Assembly: GCA_963921825.1 (NCBI GenBank)
Contig: OY997588.1
Location: 58,102,803-58,166,802 of the forward strand
Reading direction: 5' to 3'
Length of the DNA: 64,000 nt
Source: Erodium maritimum
Lineage: Eukaryota; Streptophyta; Magnoliopsida; Geraniales; Geraniaceae
Below, one piece after another: positions 1-11,309 of the stretch (the stretch's first letter is position 1; the number at the start of each line of letters is the position of its first letter). Below the pieces are notes generated by a model. It did not search any database. It was given only the letters and a program-made list of their open reading frames with translations, and had not been told where the DNA came from. Made by a program: the position numbers and the translations under genes.

Positions 1-1545
1 ATCTTTTCCCAACGAGACCTGAACATGCGCCAGCGGCGATGGATGGAGCTGCTTGAGGAGTACGACTTTGAGCTACACTACCATCCGGGTAAGGCGAACG
101 TGGTTGTCGACGCCCTGAGTAGAAAGTCGGTTCCGAGTCTTGCTAGCATATCAGTCCGAGAGTGGAACATGATGGGGGAACTGGGTACGTTTGGGCTTGA
201 GCTACAGGAGGTTACTGGTGGCGTGGTCATGTGCTCATTGGTGGCTCAGCCCTCACTACTTGCCCGAGTGTTGGAGGCGCAGTCGGAGGATGTCGAGACG
301 TCAGAAATCCGAGAGAGGGTCGTCAGCGGTGATGAGGCAGAGGGTTGGGAACTCAGTGCGGATTGGGGGTTACGGTATCGAGGAGGATTATTCGTGCCGG
401 GCAACTGTAGAGACGGCGTGTTGCGAGAGTCACATCATTCGCGTCTTATAGTGCACCCGATTAGCACCAAGATGTACCGCGACATCAGGCGGCACTTCTG
501 GTGGATTGGGATGCGGAGAGCGGTCGCGGAATTTGTGTCGAGATGTCTCACCTGTCAGTGGGTGAAGGCCGAACATCAGCGACCTGCCGGATTATTGCAG
601 CCATTGCCGATTGCCCAGTGGAAGTGGGAGCACGTCACGATGGACTTCGTGAGTGGATTGCCGAGATCGCCGAGGGGACATGATGTGGTATGGGTGGTAG
701 TCGATCGGTTGACCAAGTCGGCCCATTTCTTGGCCATGAGGATGACTGATCCGGTGGACAAGTTGAGCAGCCTGTACATTAAGGAGATAGTGTGTCTTCA
801 TGGAGTCCCTATGTCGATAGTGTCTAACAGGGATCCTCGTTTCACGTCCAGATTTTGGCTGAGTCTGCAGACCGCGTTGGGGACCGAGGTTATACTCAGT
901 ACAACACACCATCCCCAGACAGACGGCCAGTCCGAGCAGGATTTAGATTTTGGAGGACATGCTGCGGGCATGTGTGCTAGACTTTAGGGGTCGTAGGAGA
1001 CCCACCTACCATTAGTCGAGTTCGCCTACAACAACAGCTTCCAGGCCAGTATTGGGATGGCACCATTCGAAGCGTTGTATGGTAGGCCGTGTCGATCGCT
1101 AGTGTGCTGGGCAGAGGTGGGAGACAAGAGCCTGCTAGGGCCAGAGCTCGTCCGAGAGACGACAGAGAAGGTCACGCTGATATGCGAGCGGTTGAAGACC
1201 GCACAGAGTCGGCAGAAGAGCTACGCCGACAGACGACGTTGACCTCTCGAGTTCGCGGTCGGTGATCACGTGTTCCTGAAGGCGAGCCCGAGGAAGGGAC
1301 TGGTACGGTTCAGCCGCGGCGGAGGCAAGTTAGCCCAGCGGTACATCGGCCCTTTTGAGATCTTGAGCAGAGTGGGAGCAGTGGCATATCGTCTGGCATT
1401 ACCACCGCAACTTGGGAGGATTCATAACGTCTTCCACGTGTCCCAGTTGCGGAAGTACAATGCGGACCCCTCCCACGTCATTGAGTGGGCAGATGTCGAT
1501 GTGGTTGACGATGTCTCTTATGAGGAGCAGCCGGTTCGAACATTA
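1..1545 (+). pseudogene. Ty3/gypsy pol remnant: end of RNase H, integrase, no chromodomain
   Basis: Three consecutive frames read as the C-terminal third of a gypsy polyprotein. The open frame from base 1 holds the RNase H end (HPGKANVV, DALSRK), then the zinc-binding HHCC region (HHSRL ... CLTCQ) and the integrase core (TMDFVSGLP, then SNRDPRF, then HHPQTDGQSE). Integrase would join element cDNA to chromosomal DNA. The coding frame is lost near 940, returns one frame over, and shifts again near 1000. It then continues through a YNNSFQ segment, a TGA at 1240-1242 where the family has Arg, and the C-terminal GKLAQRYIGPF and HNVFHVSQLRKY blocks to about 1545. The expected chromodomain is missing. 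The second catalytic Asp (SDRD in the family) is Asn. Two frameshifts, one nonsense codon and this substitution make it dead. The 5' part of the element lies outside the window. Confidence 0.92.
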
Positions 1546-2061
1546 ACATCATTGCTACTTCAAATAGATTTAAAAAATGAAACAAAAAAAAATCGAGAGT
1601 TTTAAAGTACCTCAGTTTGAACATGGTTACATATACGGGGTGAAAGCGCTAGGGTTCGTGGAGTTCTCAGTAGGTTGAGTCAACAAGTCCCGGAAGTTGC
1701 ATAGGTTCCCGACAGTGAATTGGAAATCGTCCAACCTAGGGTGAATGAGAACGTTGAGTTTTGTCATCGGATATTTTCGGTCGGATTTTAAGAGGTAGGA
1801 AGTTGAGAATGGGAGTGTGAAAGTGGAGAAAAATTTAAGAGAAGTTGGAAAATGGTTGGTGGTTTAAGAATGAAGTTGAGGGTATTTATAAGGAGAAAAA
1901 TTCGGATTTAATTAATAAAAAGTTCGCGTCTCGATTTCTTGCGTTGTCTGAGCTCTAACAGTATATATGCATTGTACATGACGTTTTTTCATCCAATACT
2001 GTTATCTTACACAAATTTAGTTATTTCAAGATATTAAGTAATACTGTTCAATGAAAAGAAA
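1546..2061. other. Unassigned AT-rich spacer with LTR-like features
   Basis: No gene is visible. Homology to gypsy pol stops at about 1545, and recognisable gypsy LTR sequence starts at about 2062. The interval has a TATA-like motif (TATTTATAAG near 1887) and a purine-rich stretch upstream of it. It could be part of an unrelated LTR joined here by rearrangement. I could not match it to any other repeat in the window. Confidence 0.35.
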
Positions 2062-2599
2062 TTTGATTGTTGTGTGCGATCCTTTGTGATCTTGGGTGTT
2101 GCGTGGTTATCTTTTGGGTCTTTGGTGGGGGTCGTAACCGCTGTGTCGGGTCTACATTACGCGTCCGGGCTTGAGTTGGTTGGGGAAAGTAACAGTTTTC
2201 GTGTGACAGTCGGGTTACTCGAGTTTGGGGATAGTAGTCCCCGGTGTTTGGTTTGTTGTTGGTGTTCCGGCATTTTCTGCTAGTATGTCGTAGTCAGTCT
2301 TGTATCCGTGGTGGTGAGCGAACGCTCACCCCTAGCTGCTTTTCCTACCGGTACTGGTCGCGAGACGAACTAGGGGAACTCTCGAAGCTTGAAGAGCTGG
2401 GAGCGGGAGTCCGGGTTTTTGGGAGTTTAGGGACGTACGCTTTGTTTTTTTGTCCGCTTGTTTTGGACGTGTTTTCAGTTGTAAAATATTTTTTTTTTTT
2501 TAACTCAAAGTGGTAATTTTAAGCGGTTTATCAAAATGTTTGAAAACTGTTTCACCGTTCGCGTTCCGGGTTCGGTTCTACCGAATTCGGGGCGTGACA
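2062..2599 (+). repeat. Gypsy B 5' LTR, 3' portion only
   Basis: This segment matches 7853-8394 almost base for base and ends GGCGTGACA directly before the primer site. It keeps the perfect 18-base hairpin at 2313-2330 (GGTGAGCG, AA, CGCTCACC). Upstream of 2062 the similarity stops abruptly, so promoter and U3 are missing. Confidence 0.88.
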
Positions 2600-2602
2600 G
2601 TT

Positions 2603-2614
2603 TGGTATCAGAGC
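2603..2614 (+). other. tRNA-iMet primer binding site of gypsy B
   Basis: TGGTATCAGAGC lies three bases after the LTR end. It is the usual initiator-Met primer site of plant retrotransposons, where minus-strand DNA synthesis begins. Confidence 0.9.
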
Positions 2615-3278
2615 TCGATGTTTCACACCTCGGACTGTATATCAATTAGGTGGGAAGAGTCGAGTCATTAAAAGTCTCGTCGTGCGTTGGTTGCGCAACT
2701 CGGAAACCGTGTGTGGACCCGTAGTGACATGAGTCATGTTTGTTGTTCTGTGTATGAGCAGTACTGTTGTTACTGGCATAGTGATTGTGTGTTGCTGCAT
2801 GAAACGGTTTTAAGCTATCGCGACTCGACTCATGAGCGCTCCTATAGTCGAACGTGACGGTGCTGATATCAAGTGGGTACAATCTAGTTCGGGGACGCCT
2901 GGACCGGGTTGTAACTACGTGATGTCAAAAATGAGATTTTATGATGAAAGGGAGAAAAGTTTTAAATTTGGTTGGCCCTGTTGGCGTGTTTTTAAATTTA
3001 TTGGCCCGGTGGGCGTGTTTTGAAATTGGTTGGCCCGGTGGGCGTGTTTTGATTTTGGCTGGCCTTGTCGGCTTGTGATTGGAGTTGGGCGACTTGAATT
3101 TGTCTGTGAATTGTTGTGCGTGGGTTTGAGGTATTGATAGCGTGAACAGTGTGACGTTTTGGTACCGAGTTTTGAGATAGACGTAGACTGTGTGAACGCT
3201 AGTATATTGAGCACGTCGTCGTTGTATAAGTTCGCAAACTAAGCGTTTGCGTGTATCCGTGCAGAGGATACCTATTAC
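2615..3278 (+). other. Gypsy B 5' untranslated leader
   Basis: No coding signal. It contains imperfect short direct repeats built on TTGGCCCGGTGGGCGTG (about 2970-3070). Similar repeats occur in the leader of element C (about 30260-30370). Such leaders usually carry packaging and dimerisation signals, which is an inference here. Confidence 0.6.
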
Positions 3279-3870
3279 ATGGCACGTGGCAGGAGAGGAC
3301 GATCGGCTGGGGCACCGGGACGAACGCCAACACGTGGCAGGAGGGGACGATCAGGTGGGGCACCGGGACGGATGCCCACCGTCGAACCCGCTGAGTCCAC
3401 GGAAGCCCAGGGTACTTCTGTCGGGGAGGACATGAGGAACGACGCAGGACCATATGCGGGCACGCCCAGCGTCCCACCGGTCGTAGACCCGCCCACTGCG
3501 ACCGCTCTAGACGAGCTGACCCGGACGGTGCAGAGCTTGGTGGCGATCATCGCCCGTAGGAAGTCTGCATCGCCAGCTCCGGAGACAACAGTCGTTCCAG
3601 CGAAGCCCGTTCAGGCCGAAGGCCATATGGCCCGGACACTGCTGGATTTCCTGAAGCTGGGCATACCTACGTTCGTCGGGGAACCGAACCCTGACATAGC
3701 CGAGAGATGGCTGGAGCAGGTTACTCGGGACCTGGACACGTCAGGCATAGAGGACGGTCACACCAGGGTGTCCTTTGTAGCTCATCAGCTGAGGGACAGC
3801 GCTTACCACTGATGGGGGCGTGTATGGGACAGAGTCGGGGACGACTACAGTATCTTCGACATTCGTGCTG
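3279..3870 (+). pseudogene. Gypsy gag, N-terminal part
   Basis: The ATG at 3279 opens a basic, Arg/Gly-rich start (MARGRRGRSAGAPGR, a motif then repeated), followed by a Pro/Ala/Thr linker. The beginning of the retrotransposon gag domain follows, with a LDFLKLGIPTFVGEPNP block and a WLEQV block typical of plant gypsy gag. It would form the capsid of the virus-like particle. A TGA at 3810-3812 replaces a Trp codon. The same frame stays recognisable to about 3870, then jumps out of frame into pol sequence. The C-terminal capsid half, zinc knuckle and protease are deleted. Start choice rests on the first ATG after the leader and on the family-like N terminus. Confidence 0.82.
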
Positions 3871-3873
3871 GGA

Positions 3874-4245
3874 ATGATGGGGGAACTGGGTACGTTTGGG
3901 CTTGAGCTACAGGAGGTTACTGGTGGCGTGGTCATGTGCTCATTGGTGGCTCAGCCCTCACTACTTGCTCGAGTGTTGGAGGCGCAGTCGGAGGATGTCG
4001 AGACGTCAAAAATCCGAGAGAGGGTCGTCAGCGGTGATGAGGCAGAGGGTTGGGAACTCAGTGCGGATTGGGGGTTACGGTATCGAGGAGGATTATTCGT
4101 GCCGGGCAACTGTAGAGACGGCGTGTTGCGAGAGTCACATCATTCGCGTCTTGTAGTGCACCCGGTTAGCACCAAGATGTACCGACGATCCAACCGACGG
4201 AGAGAAGGAGAGAAGGAAATGGAAGAAAAGAGAAGAAAAGTCTAG
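3874..4245 (+). pseudogene. Displaced RNase H-integrase linker fragment
   Basis: Bases 3874-4184 duplicate 169-479 with four differences in 311 bases. They cover the region between RNase H and the integrase zinc finger, ending just after STKMYR. In element B this piece follows gag directly and out of frame with it, so it cannot be expressed as Gag-Pol. After 4184 the reading continues into LTR-derived, Arg/Glu-rich sequence that is not part of the family protein. Non-functional. Confidence 0.85.
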
Positions 4246-4889
4246 GGTTTGTGGATTTCCCGACGATCCAACCGACGGATCGTCTCAACGGTTGAAGAAT
4301 CGAGCTCCCATCGTCATTCCCTACGGTGAGAACCTATTCAATTTTCGTTTTGGTACGTTTGAAAGTTAGGGATTGGGTTTAAACGGGTTAACTATGGATG
4401 ATTCGAGGTGTAGGGTTCGTTGGTAACGTTCTGGAGCGAAAATTGATCGGTTTTCGGTGACCGGAGGCTCGGGGGAGCTCCGGCCACTGTGGGTGGTGGC
4501 TGGCCGGAGCTAGGACCGGCCACCATGGTGGTGAACCGGTCCAGCCACCCACGGCTAAGGGTGGTTGGGTGGGGGCCACATGTTCGGGTCTCGGGTTTTT
4601 GTATTCGGGTGGTTTAGAACGATCCCCAAGTCGTTAATCCACACCCGGAACGAATTATGGATTTAAATTGTAAAAGTTGGAAATGACGGGTTTAGAAACT
4701 TTAAACACGAATTAAATTGCTCGGAAGTCGGAAATTGATTCCGTCGATTGCATTGGAACCCTTGAATTATTCTAAGATCGTAGAAACGAAAACGGGAATT
4801 TTCGGAGCCCCGAAATGGCGTTTTCCAATCCCGGGCAGATTCGCCGAGCCGGGCGAATTGGGCGTTTCCGGGCCCATTATCGACAATGT

Positions 4890-6646
4890 TATTGGGTCTC
4901 GATGTCGTGGACATGTTAAACACAAGATGCAGCGGAAGATTAACCACAAGACAATCGAGATGAATCTACCAAATATGAAAAACAAGTCTGAAAATTCAAC
5001 AAAGGTTTGAACACATCACCTTTGTTAGTGCCTCATCTTGCAGCTCGTGTATCTCGCAAACAAACCGTTGAAACTCAAATCCCTTTGGCCAGAACGTTCA
5101 CTCCAAAAATCAGCTTCATCGAACATCGGATGAACCTCCGATCGAGCTCCTCAAGGTGACTGGTCGGACAAAACTGTGCTGAAAATCAGCACCCTCTACT
5201 TGTCCGAAATTGGTTCAATAACACCCAACTTTGAATGGCTTGAGCCCCTTGGACGCCTACGTATCCTTAACAGAATCAAAGCCAACGTAGTTCTTGAGTT
5301 TGATGACTCAAGAACATGAAAGACCAACCTTGAAGCTTGGAGGGGGTTTCGGCCAAGGGTAGAAGAAGAAGAAGAAGAAGAGCTCTCTAATTCTCTACAC
5401 TTGCATGTTGTTATCTCCAACCTATCTTGCATGCTTAGTTAAGTGGAAACACTCTCCAACCTATCTTGCATGCTTAGTTAAGTGGAAACACTTAGCTCTC
5501 TACTTGAGACAAGTGTCCATGCCAAGATGCTAGGTGGAACTAATAAACAACCTAGTTTATTAGTTTAGTGGAAATTGGGTCCCACCCAATTTTGGTCAAC
5601 AAGACTAATAGTCATCTAATGACTTGAGTCCTTGTTGGGCCTAGCCTATATGGGCCGGCCATGGGCCTCTCCAAGAGAGCCCATGCCGAGCCCAATATGC
5701 TAGCCGGTCCACTATGGCGATCCCCGCCACAAATCCCTCTAACTCAGGTTCGTCATGTTCTTATCGAGTATCAAACTGTCGGTGTGACCCTTAGGTCTAT
5801 GCATGTCGGTAAGATCAACGTAAAATCCCATTTTACTTGATCTTACCAAAGTGCCGACTGACGAGACTCAGTATAGCCCGACCCTGCATAACGAATCGCG
5901 CCCTGTCGATTCTGACCTTTCAGCCGTCCTTATCATTATCCCTTTATCACCGATATCCGGGCCGTCATCCTTATTATCCTCAATCCATGTTCCTTGATAT
6001 GTGAGATGACTGACCTTATGATACCCAGTATCATGTGCATGGCCATGCTTTCTTGTCAGTCATTCTCGATCAAGCGGCCGTGAACCAGATATCTTTCCCA
6101 TACCGTAGTATGAGGGATAAATCCCTTAGCCGTCTATCATGTCACTCATGCAGTCATTCCCCAAGCCAATCCTGGCCGTTATGGAAGCCCAGTCACGGTG
6201 CAACGTTGGGCTTTCAGGTCAAACTTGGTTGTTTACTGCATAGCAATCATATAGACTCCTCGATCTAAGGATACCTGACAAGCTACGACTCTGAACATGT
6301 TCATGACTTAATCTATGGAACATATTCATGTAGGGTCGTCCAACATCATGTCCCACATGATGTTTATGATCAGACTCCGGAACCCTTTCCTATGGCTAAT
6401 AGAACGTAAGTCATCAAGAGTCATATCTCATACTAGTCGCTTCCAGCGAAGACTATTGACTAGGGACCTCATCGAGTGTGATCCATCCTGATCTATGGTT
6501 CTATTCGCATGGTGGGCATAGATCGGAAACACACACGACATATTACTCCAACACTTAAGTAATATAAAAATTGCTTTATTTATATTGCCAACGATGATAA
6601 TTACAATTGGACATTTATGATCGGACTACGGGCACCGAGGCTAACA
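4890..6646 (-). mobile_element. Copia solo LTR, family F
   Basis: It is bounded by an exact 5-bp target duplication AATGT (4885-4889 and 6647-6651). On the + strand it runs TATTGGGTCTCG ... GCTAACA; the first base pair is TA instead of TG, a likely deamination. It matches the solo LTR at 20928-22614 and the LTRs of element F (46607-54110), all in reverse orientation. No internal region remains, which is the signature of unequal LTR recombination. A short GAA microsatellite sits at about 5362-5380. The insertion splits the gypsy B LTR, so it is younger than that element. Confidence 0.9.
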
Positions 6647-6910
6647 AATGTCGAGTAATTGGGAAGTTGGGAGTGATCGACATTTTCGGGGTTGCAATTG
6701 GGCGTCAAGTTTATTAAATTTCAGCTTTGCCTGCAAACTTAAAAAGTGTTTTAATTGTGTTCTTGATTAGATCGTGCCATCGACCGAGGAAAGGGGAAAC
6801 TAGGCGAGTGATCGCGAGCACGCCGGAGCTTGGGCGTGGACTTTTGGGAAAGTGTTACGAGGTAGGGAAAAGTAGCCGGATCTCGGCCTTGACTAAGGAA
6901 AGTTAACTGT

Positions 6911-7075
6911 AGAAATGCATGTGACACCTAGTGGTGTCGTAGGATGAGTAAGTTTATCGAACACTAGAAATGCATGCGGCACTTAGTGGTGTCTTATGAT
7001 ACGTGAACGTATCGAACAATAGAAATGCATGTGACACTTAGTAGTGTCGTAGGATAAGTGAACTTATCGAACAAT
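6911..7075 (+). repeat. 55-bp tandem repeat, three copies
   Basis: Units starting AGAAATGCATG occur at 6911, 6966 and 7021 inside the gypsy B LTR. Each contains a GTGACAC-type motif and ends in a TTATCGAACA-like sequence. Related but more diverged units lie in element C's LTR near 28490-28680. Confidence 0.85.
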
Positions 7076-7130
7076 GGAAATACTGGTGGCATTTGGTTAT
7101 GCCCGGAGGTTGATTGAATTGTTTGTGTTT

Positions 7131-7400
7131 GTGGGTGGCCATGAGTGTCGTTGGGGTGTTGAACCCGTATATTACTGTTGGTGTGTCGTGGGTGGCCATG
7201 AGTGTCGTTGGGGTGTTGAGCCCGTATATTACTGTTGGTGTGTCGTGGGTGGCCATGAGTGTCGTTGGGGTGTTGAACCCGTATATTACTGTTGGTGTGT
7301 CGTGGGTGGCCATGAGTGTCGTTGGGGTGTTGAACACGTATATTACTGTTGGTGTGTCGTGGGTGGCCATGTGTGCCCTTGGGGAGTTGAACCCGTGTTT
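7131..7400 (+). repeat. 57-bp tandem repeat, four full copies and a partial fifth
   Basis: Units start GTGGGTGGCC at 7131, 7188, 7245, 7302 and 7359, an exact 57-bp period. Because 57 is a multiple of 3, frames across it stay open and give repeated apparent peptides on both strands. These are artefacts of the period. The array lies in the gypsy B LTR. Element C has irregular homologues near 28870-29060. Confidence 0.9.
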
Positions 7401-7517
7401 GTTGACTAACTTGCCGAGTGGTAGTTAGTCGTGTTGTCGTTTTCTCTTTCTTTGGGGGGTGTTGTGTGTCATTTGGTTTTGACTATGATTGCATAGAGGT
7501 CGGGGGCCCGCCTGACA

Positions 7518-7690
7518 ATAAAGGGGTCCTGTGGTCGCGCGCGTGGGGGTTGGCTAGCCTTCCGACTAACCATCGGTAAAGTTTGTGCATTCTTCTGTGA
7601 TAAAGGGGTATTGTGGTCGCGCGCGTGGGGGTTGGCTAGCCTTCCGACTAACCATCGGTAAAGTTGTGCATTTCTTCGGCGATGAAGGGC
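7518..7690 (+). repeat. 82-bp tandem duplication with hairpins
   Basis: Two units begin ATAAAGGGG (7518 and 7600). Each carries a GGTCGCGCGCG tract and a CTTCCGACTAACCATCGG stem-loop. They lie in the U5 side of the gypsy B LTR. Confidence 0.8.
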
Positions 7691-8394
7691 GACTCCCCTT
7701 CCGACTAGCTATCGGAAAAGTACCGCTGTACATATCGCTAACAGGTCGACCGCCTGGCCCGACTGCGTTCGGGGGAAGTTGCGTGGGGCAGGCTCAAGCC
7801 CAGCCGGTTAGCAACCGGCACTGAGTAGCTTGAGTGCGATCCTTTGTGATCTTGATTGTTGTGTGCGATCCTTTGTGGTCTTGGGTGTTGCGTGGTTATC
7901 TTTTGTGTCTTTGGTGGGGGTCGTAACCGATGTGTCCGGTCTACATTACGCGTCCGGGTTTGAGTTGGTTGGGGAAAGTAACAGTTTTCGTTTGACAGTC
8001 GGGTTACTCGAGTTTGGGGATAGTAGTCCCCGGTGTTTGGTTTGTTGTTGGTGTTTCCGGCATTTTCTGCTAGTATGCCTAGTCAGTCTTGTATCCGTGG
8101 TGGTGAGCGAACGCTCACCCCTAGCTGCTTTTCCTACAGGTACTGGTCGCGAGACGGACTATGGGAACTTTCGAAGCTTGAAGAGCTGGGATCGGGAGTC
8201 CGAGTTTTTTGGAGTTTAGCGACGTACGCTTTGTTTTTTTGTCCGCTTGTTTTGGACGTGTTTTCAGTTGTAAAATATTATTTTGTTTAACTCAAAGTGG
8301 TAATTTTAAGCGGTTTATTAAAATGTTTGAAAACTGTTTTATTGTTTCACCATTCGCGTTCCGGGTTCGGTTCTACCGAATTCGGGGCGTGACA

Positions 8395-10318
8395 GTGGGT
8401 TTGGGAGCAGCGTTTTGCTTGGTCGTTGGTCACCAGAAGTTTGAGGTTTTGTAGCCAGTGTAAGCTCGACGGATCTCTTGCCTGGCTACTGTGCCGGAGT
8501 CCGTTTCTTGGTTCGGGGGCAAGTTCGGTTCGAGGGCTGCTTACTACTACTGCTGCTCGGAAGATCGTCACCGGTGTCGACTGGTTATGCAGAAGACGTG
8601 GGTGGCCGCTGGTTTGGGTGCTTCTACGGGTTAGGTGCGGGTCGAGTAGGTTTTGGCTCGACCAGGCCGGGTCTGGTCCGAGTGGTTGGGCTTCGGGTTG
8701 GTTGTTGCTTGGGCCGGGTCGTTCTGAGCCAGGTGGATTAGGCCGGTGGTGACCGGGTTTGGTGCTGGGTCGTGGCCCGGGTCAGTGGACAGGTTTAAGC
8801 GGGTCGGTTCGGCAACCTGGGTCGTGGCTCGGGTCTGTGGACAGCTTTGAGCGGGTCGGGTCGGCGATTCGGGTTGGGTTCGGGCTGAATGTTCGGTAGA
8901 TCCGGACTCGCATTTTCGGCCCTATTTTCGTGAAGCTTCGTCGTTTTGTCTTCCGACTCCGGAGTGGGAAGTGTTTCTTTTCCTTTCGGGATTAAATCGT
9001 CTCGGATCAGGTAAGACGATTACCGGGTTAGAGGAGGTTAGTGTTCTGCTGGTATTTGGGTGTTGGGCCCCAGCTTTTTCTCCTCCGTCGTTTGTTGGGT
9101 TGGGAGCTCCATTTATCGAACTTTGGTTGTTGTAGTGTACTGATCGGAAGCTCGGGATCGACTCGGGTTTTGTCCGCCGGCCTTGATCTTCGACTGCTCT
9201 GAGCTTTGGAAGTCAGATTTCCCTCTTTGGCTCCCTCGTTCTTCATAGAAATGTCGATCCCCCTCTTCTGGGCCTATTTTCGGTGATGGCCGGAAAAGGC
9301 TTATCGTCTTTATGGCGGTATCAGAGGATTGAGTTCGAGCAGCTGAATCAGGGTGGGTCTTCATCCTCATCTTTGGCGCAGGGCTTCCCTGATCTGGCGT
9401 GGGACGAGTTTCACTGGGGAGGATTCTCGCGGGTCTGCTTTGCCTCTATGGTGGTGATGGGGGTTTTTCCTTCGGCGCAGCTGCAGTAGGATTGTGTTTT
9501 CGGTTGTGATCGTGGACGTACAGGTTCAGCCGTGGGACGCGCTTCCTCGAAGAGGACCGTTGTGGTGCTGGCTCGTCCAAGTCTGCCGGAGGCTCTTCTC
9601 TTTAACGTCTTTGTCGCCCTTTGTGCTCTTTGGTATGACACTCGCTCCTTTTTCTTGGCTGGCTCTTCCTCTCTCCCCCCTTTCATTTCTCTTCTTGTTG
9701 GGGCTTTTGTCCTTCTCGGCCATATGGGTCGGGCTCGCCGGTGTTTCAGGGTTGGCCGACGGCGAGCTCCTTGGGCATTTCAGTCCGCAGAAGCCCCTGG
9801 AGGATTTGTCTGATATTTGGGGTCCAGTTGGGTTTTCCGCTGGATTGGCTTGTCGTCTAGTGTTGGCCGGCGGCGTCTGTTAGAGATCATCTTCTTCGAA
9901 GCGATGTGATCTGCTAAGCTTGGGGAGAGATCGATGTCCAGCTTTGGCTAAGTGTTGGGTCGCTTCTTGGGCAGTTGGAAGGCCTTTGGCTCCTTTTCGC
10001 GCTTAATGGTGGAAAATTTTGGTTCCTAAGGCCTCTTTTCTTGGTGCTTAATGTTAGTCAAATCTGGTATTCAGGCCTTAATTTTTTGTTTTGAGCTTTT
10101 GTTGCTTGTTCTTCCTTTGGGCCTGTCTTTGTATTCCTTTCGCTCATACTCACTGCGTTGAGTGCTCCTTGGTTGTTTATGTTCCTTGTTGTTCTCTCTG
10201 TTTGTAGAGAGGTTTGGTTGAGGATCCTTTTGAGATTGCTCGTATACTTGTATTTCAATTCTATTCTTCTTTCCAAAGAACAGTTCAATTTAATTTTGCT
10301 TTCTCGATAAAAAAAAAT
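8395..10318 (+). mobile_element. GC-rich LINE-tailed retroposon (viii), no ORF2
   Basis: Starting immediately after the gypsy LTR end, about 1.9 kb of sequence with no recognisable protein ends in a LINE-type 3' terminus: hairpin TTCTTTCCAAAGAA (10267-10280), then TTTCTCGAT and an A-run to 10318. It shares GTGGGACGCGCTTC (about 9534) and the general GC-rich, Gly/Arg-codon-like texture with retroposon iii (33426-35701), where that motif occurs twice. The 5' end and target duplication are not visible, because gypsy B abuts it. Open frames here overlap each other on both strands and show no conserved domain, so I do not call genes. Confidence 0.55.
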
Positions 10319-10764
10319 CACTAGATCTGTAAAGTCTTCTAGCAGTTTGGAAGCGTAAGGAAAGGACCAATGAAGGAAAAAAGAGAAATTAAAGTAACGA
10401 CATAGATATGTATCTAACATCAACTGTATATAAAATGTTAAGGAAAATAACAATCCAGAAAAAAAAAAGCATATCAAAAAAAACACATGCAAGTGCATCT
10501 AGCTACAGGTTTATAAAAAATAATAGTTGAAAAACTGATGTGTTTTAGATTCCGCCTAACGTTGTTATCATATACAGTAATAAAAGGAGTTGTAGCAGCA
10601 TTCATGCATGTCGTACACTGACGAGACTTTACCAGGAATATTTAATTAGTTCAGACGTGATGACTTTAGTTCAAAAAACAGACTACCTATACAGTTCACG
10701 TGTTAGATTTTAATATGATATAGAGTTTGTTTGCTGACCTTAGCCTTTAATATATTGACTTGAA
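10319..10764. other. Unassigned AT-rich spacer
   Basis: No gene, terminal repeat or element end was recognised between the retroposon A-run at 10318 and the target duplication at 10765. Confidence 0.5.
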
Positions 10765-10910
10765 CTTTTAGGTGTGGTTATTTTTTTAACGGAAGGTGTA
10801 ATGTTATTAAACTTTAAAAATCAAACATTGATGTGAATCAGGGAACAAGCTTTCTGACCACTAAAAAAGGACAATACGGAACCGAGGTTCACCAATACTT
10901 GTACTACTAG

Positions 10911-11294
10911 TGTTGGGTTTGCCCTAGGCCCAATCGGGTTTCAAGCCCAATTGCGTCTTGGACCCAATAATTAGAAGTATATAAATAGATAATTAGGGTT
11001 AAGAGAGATCATTATCATAATATTCTCTGCAGCCACTTTTTATATATTCTCTCCCAAACAACCAAAAGAAGAATCGTTCTTCTCCATAGCTGTCTCAATC
11101 GTTGAAAGCATCAAAGATCGTTACTCGGTGTGGATACACTAGAGGCTTCGTAGTTTCGGAGCTATATCGGTTTTGCTCTACATATCAAGTAAGTAAACCT
11201 TTTATTGTTTTAACATTGATTCAAATGCAAATAGATCGTTTTGGATCGAATCCTTTTATTCCGCTGCGAACATATGTTTGTTTTCGATCCTTCA
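10911..11294 (+). repeat. Copia E 5' LTR
   Basis: 384 bp, TG...CA, with a TATA-type promoter motif TATATAAATA at 10978-10987. Transcription should start a little downstream. The R/U5 portion contains a CTGCAGCC block and ends ATCCTTCA. The first ten bases carry an imperfect palindrome of the CCCAA/TTGGG type, as in many copia LTRs. Confidence 0.93.
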
Positions 11295-11296
11295 AT

Positions 11297-11309
11297 TGGT
11301 ATCAGAGCC
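11297..11309 (+). other. tRNA-iMet primer binding site of copia E
   Basis: TGGTATCAGAGCC begins two bases after the LTR end. It is the priming site for minus-strand cDNA. Confidence 0.93.

Larger units (their letters stand above)
2062..8394 (+). mobile_element. Rearranged, non-autonomous Ty3/gypsy element B
   Basis: Order: 5' LTR fragment (2062-2599), primer site (2603-2614), leader, gag start (3279), a fused RNase H/integrase fragment (3874-4184), then a 3' LTR lacking its U3 (about 4185-8394). Protease, reverse transcriptase and most of integrase are absent. Both LTR copies end in GGGGCGTGACA and share about 540 bp of U5. The 3' LTR is split by a copia solo LTR at 4890-6646. The fusion of gag head to integrase fragment and the U3-less LTR suggest template switching or later deletion. 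A target duplication cannot be read because the left end is truncated. The family is the same as element C (26469-31885) but a different subfamily. Confidence 0.8.
4185..8394 (+). repeat. Gypsy B 3' LTR (U3 missing), split by a solo LTR
   Basis: Sequence 4185-4889 continues at 6652 and ends GGCGTGACA at 8394. It aligns to element C's LTR at several places, for example the AGGTAGGGAAAAGTAGCCGG block at 6862 and 28440. It holds three tandem arrays (6911-7075, 7131-7400, 7518-7690), several hairpins, and the conserved GGTGAGCG/CGCTCACC hairpin at 8102-8119. No TATA or U3 is recognisable, so it is probably transcriptionally inert. Confidence 0.75.

Noticed and set aside
7074-7428. Three overlapping repetitive frames, two on the + strand and one on the - strand, that look like repeat proteins
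   Set aside because: They are produced by an exact 57-bp tandem repeat (a multiple of 3) in a gypsy LTR. There is no start context or domain, and several frames stay open together.
10859-10905. CACTAAAAAAGGACAATACGG as a CACTA transposon terminus
   Set aside because: No matching inverted end was found. The sequence is better explained as the tail region of retroposon i, interrupted by copia E.
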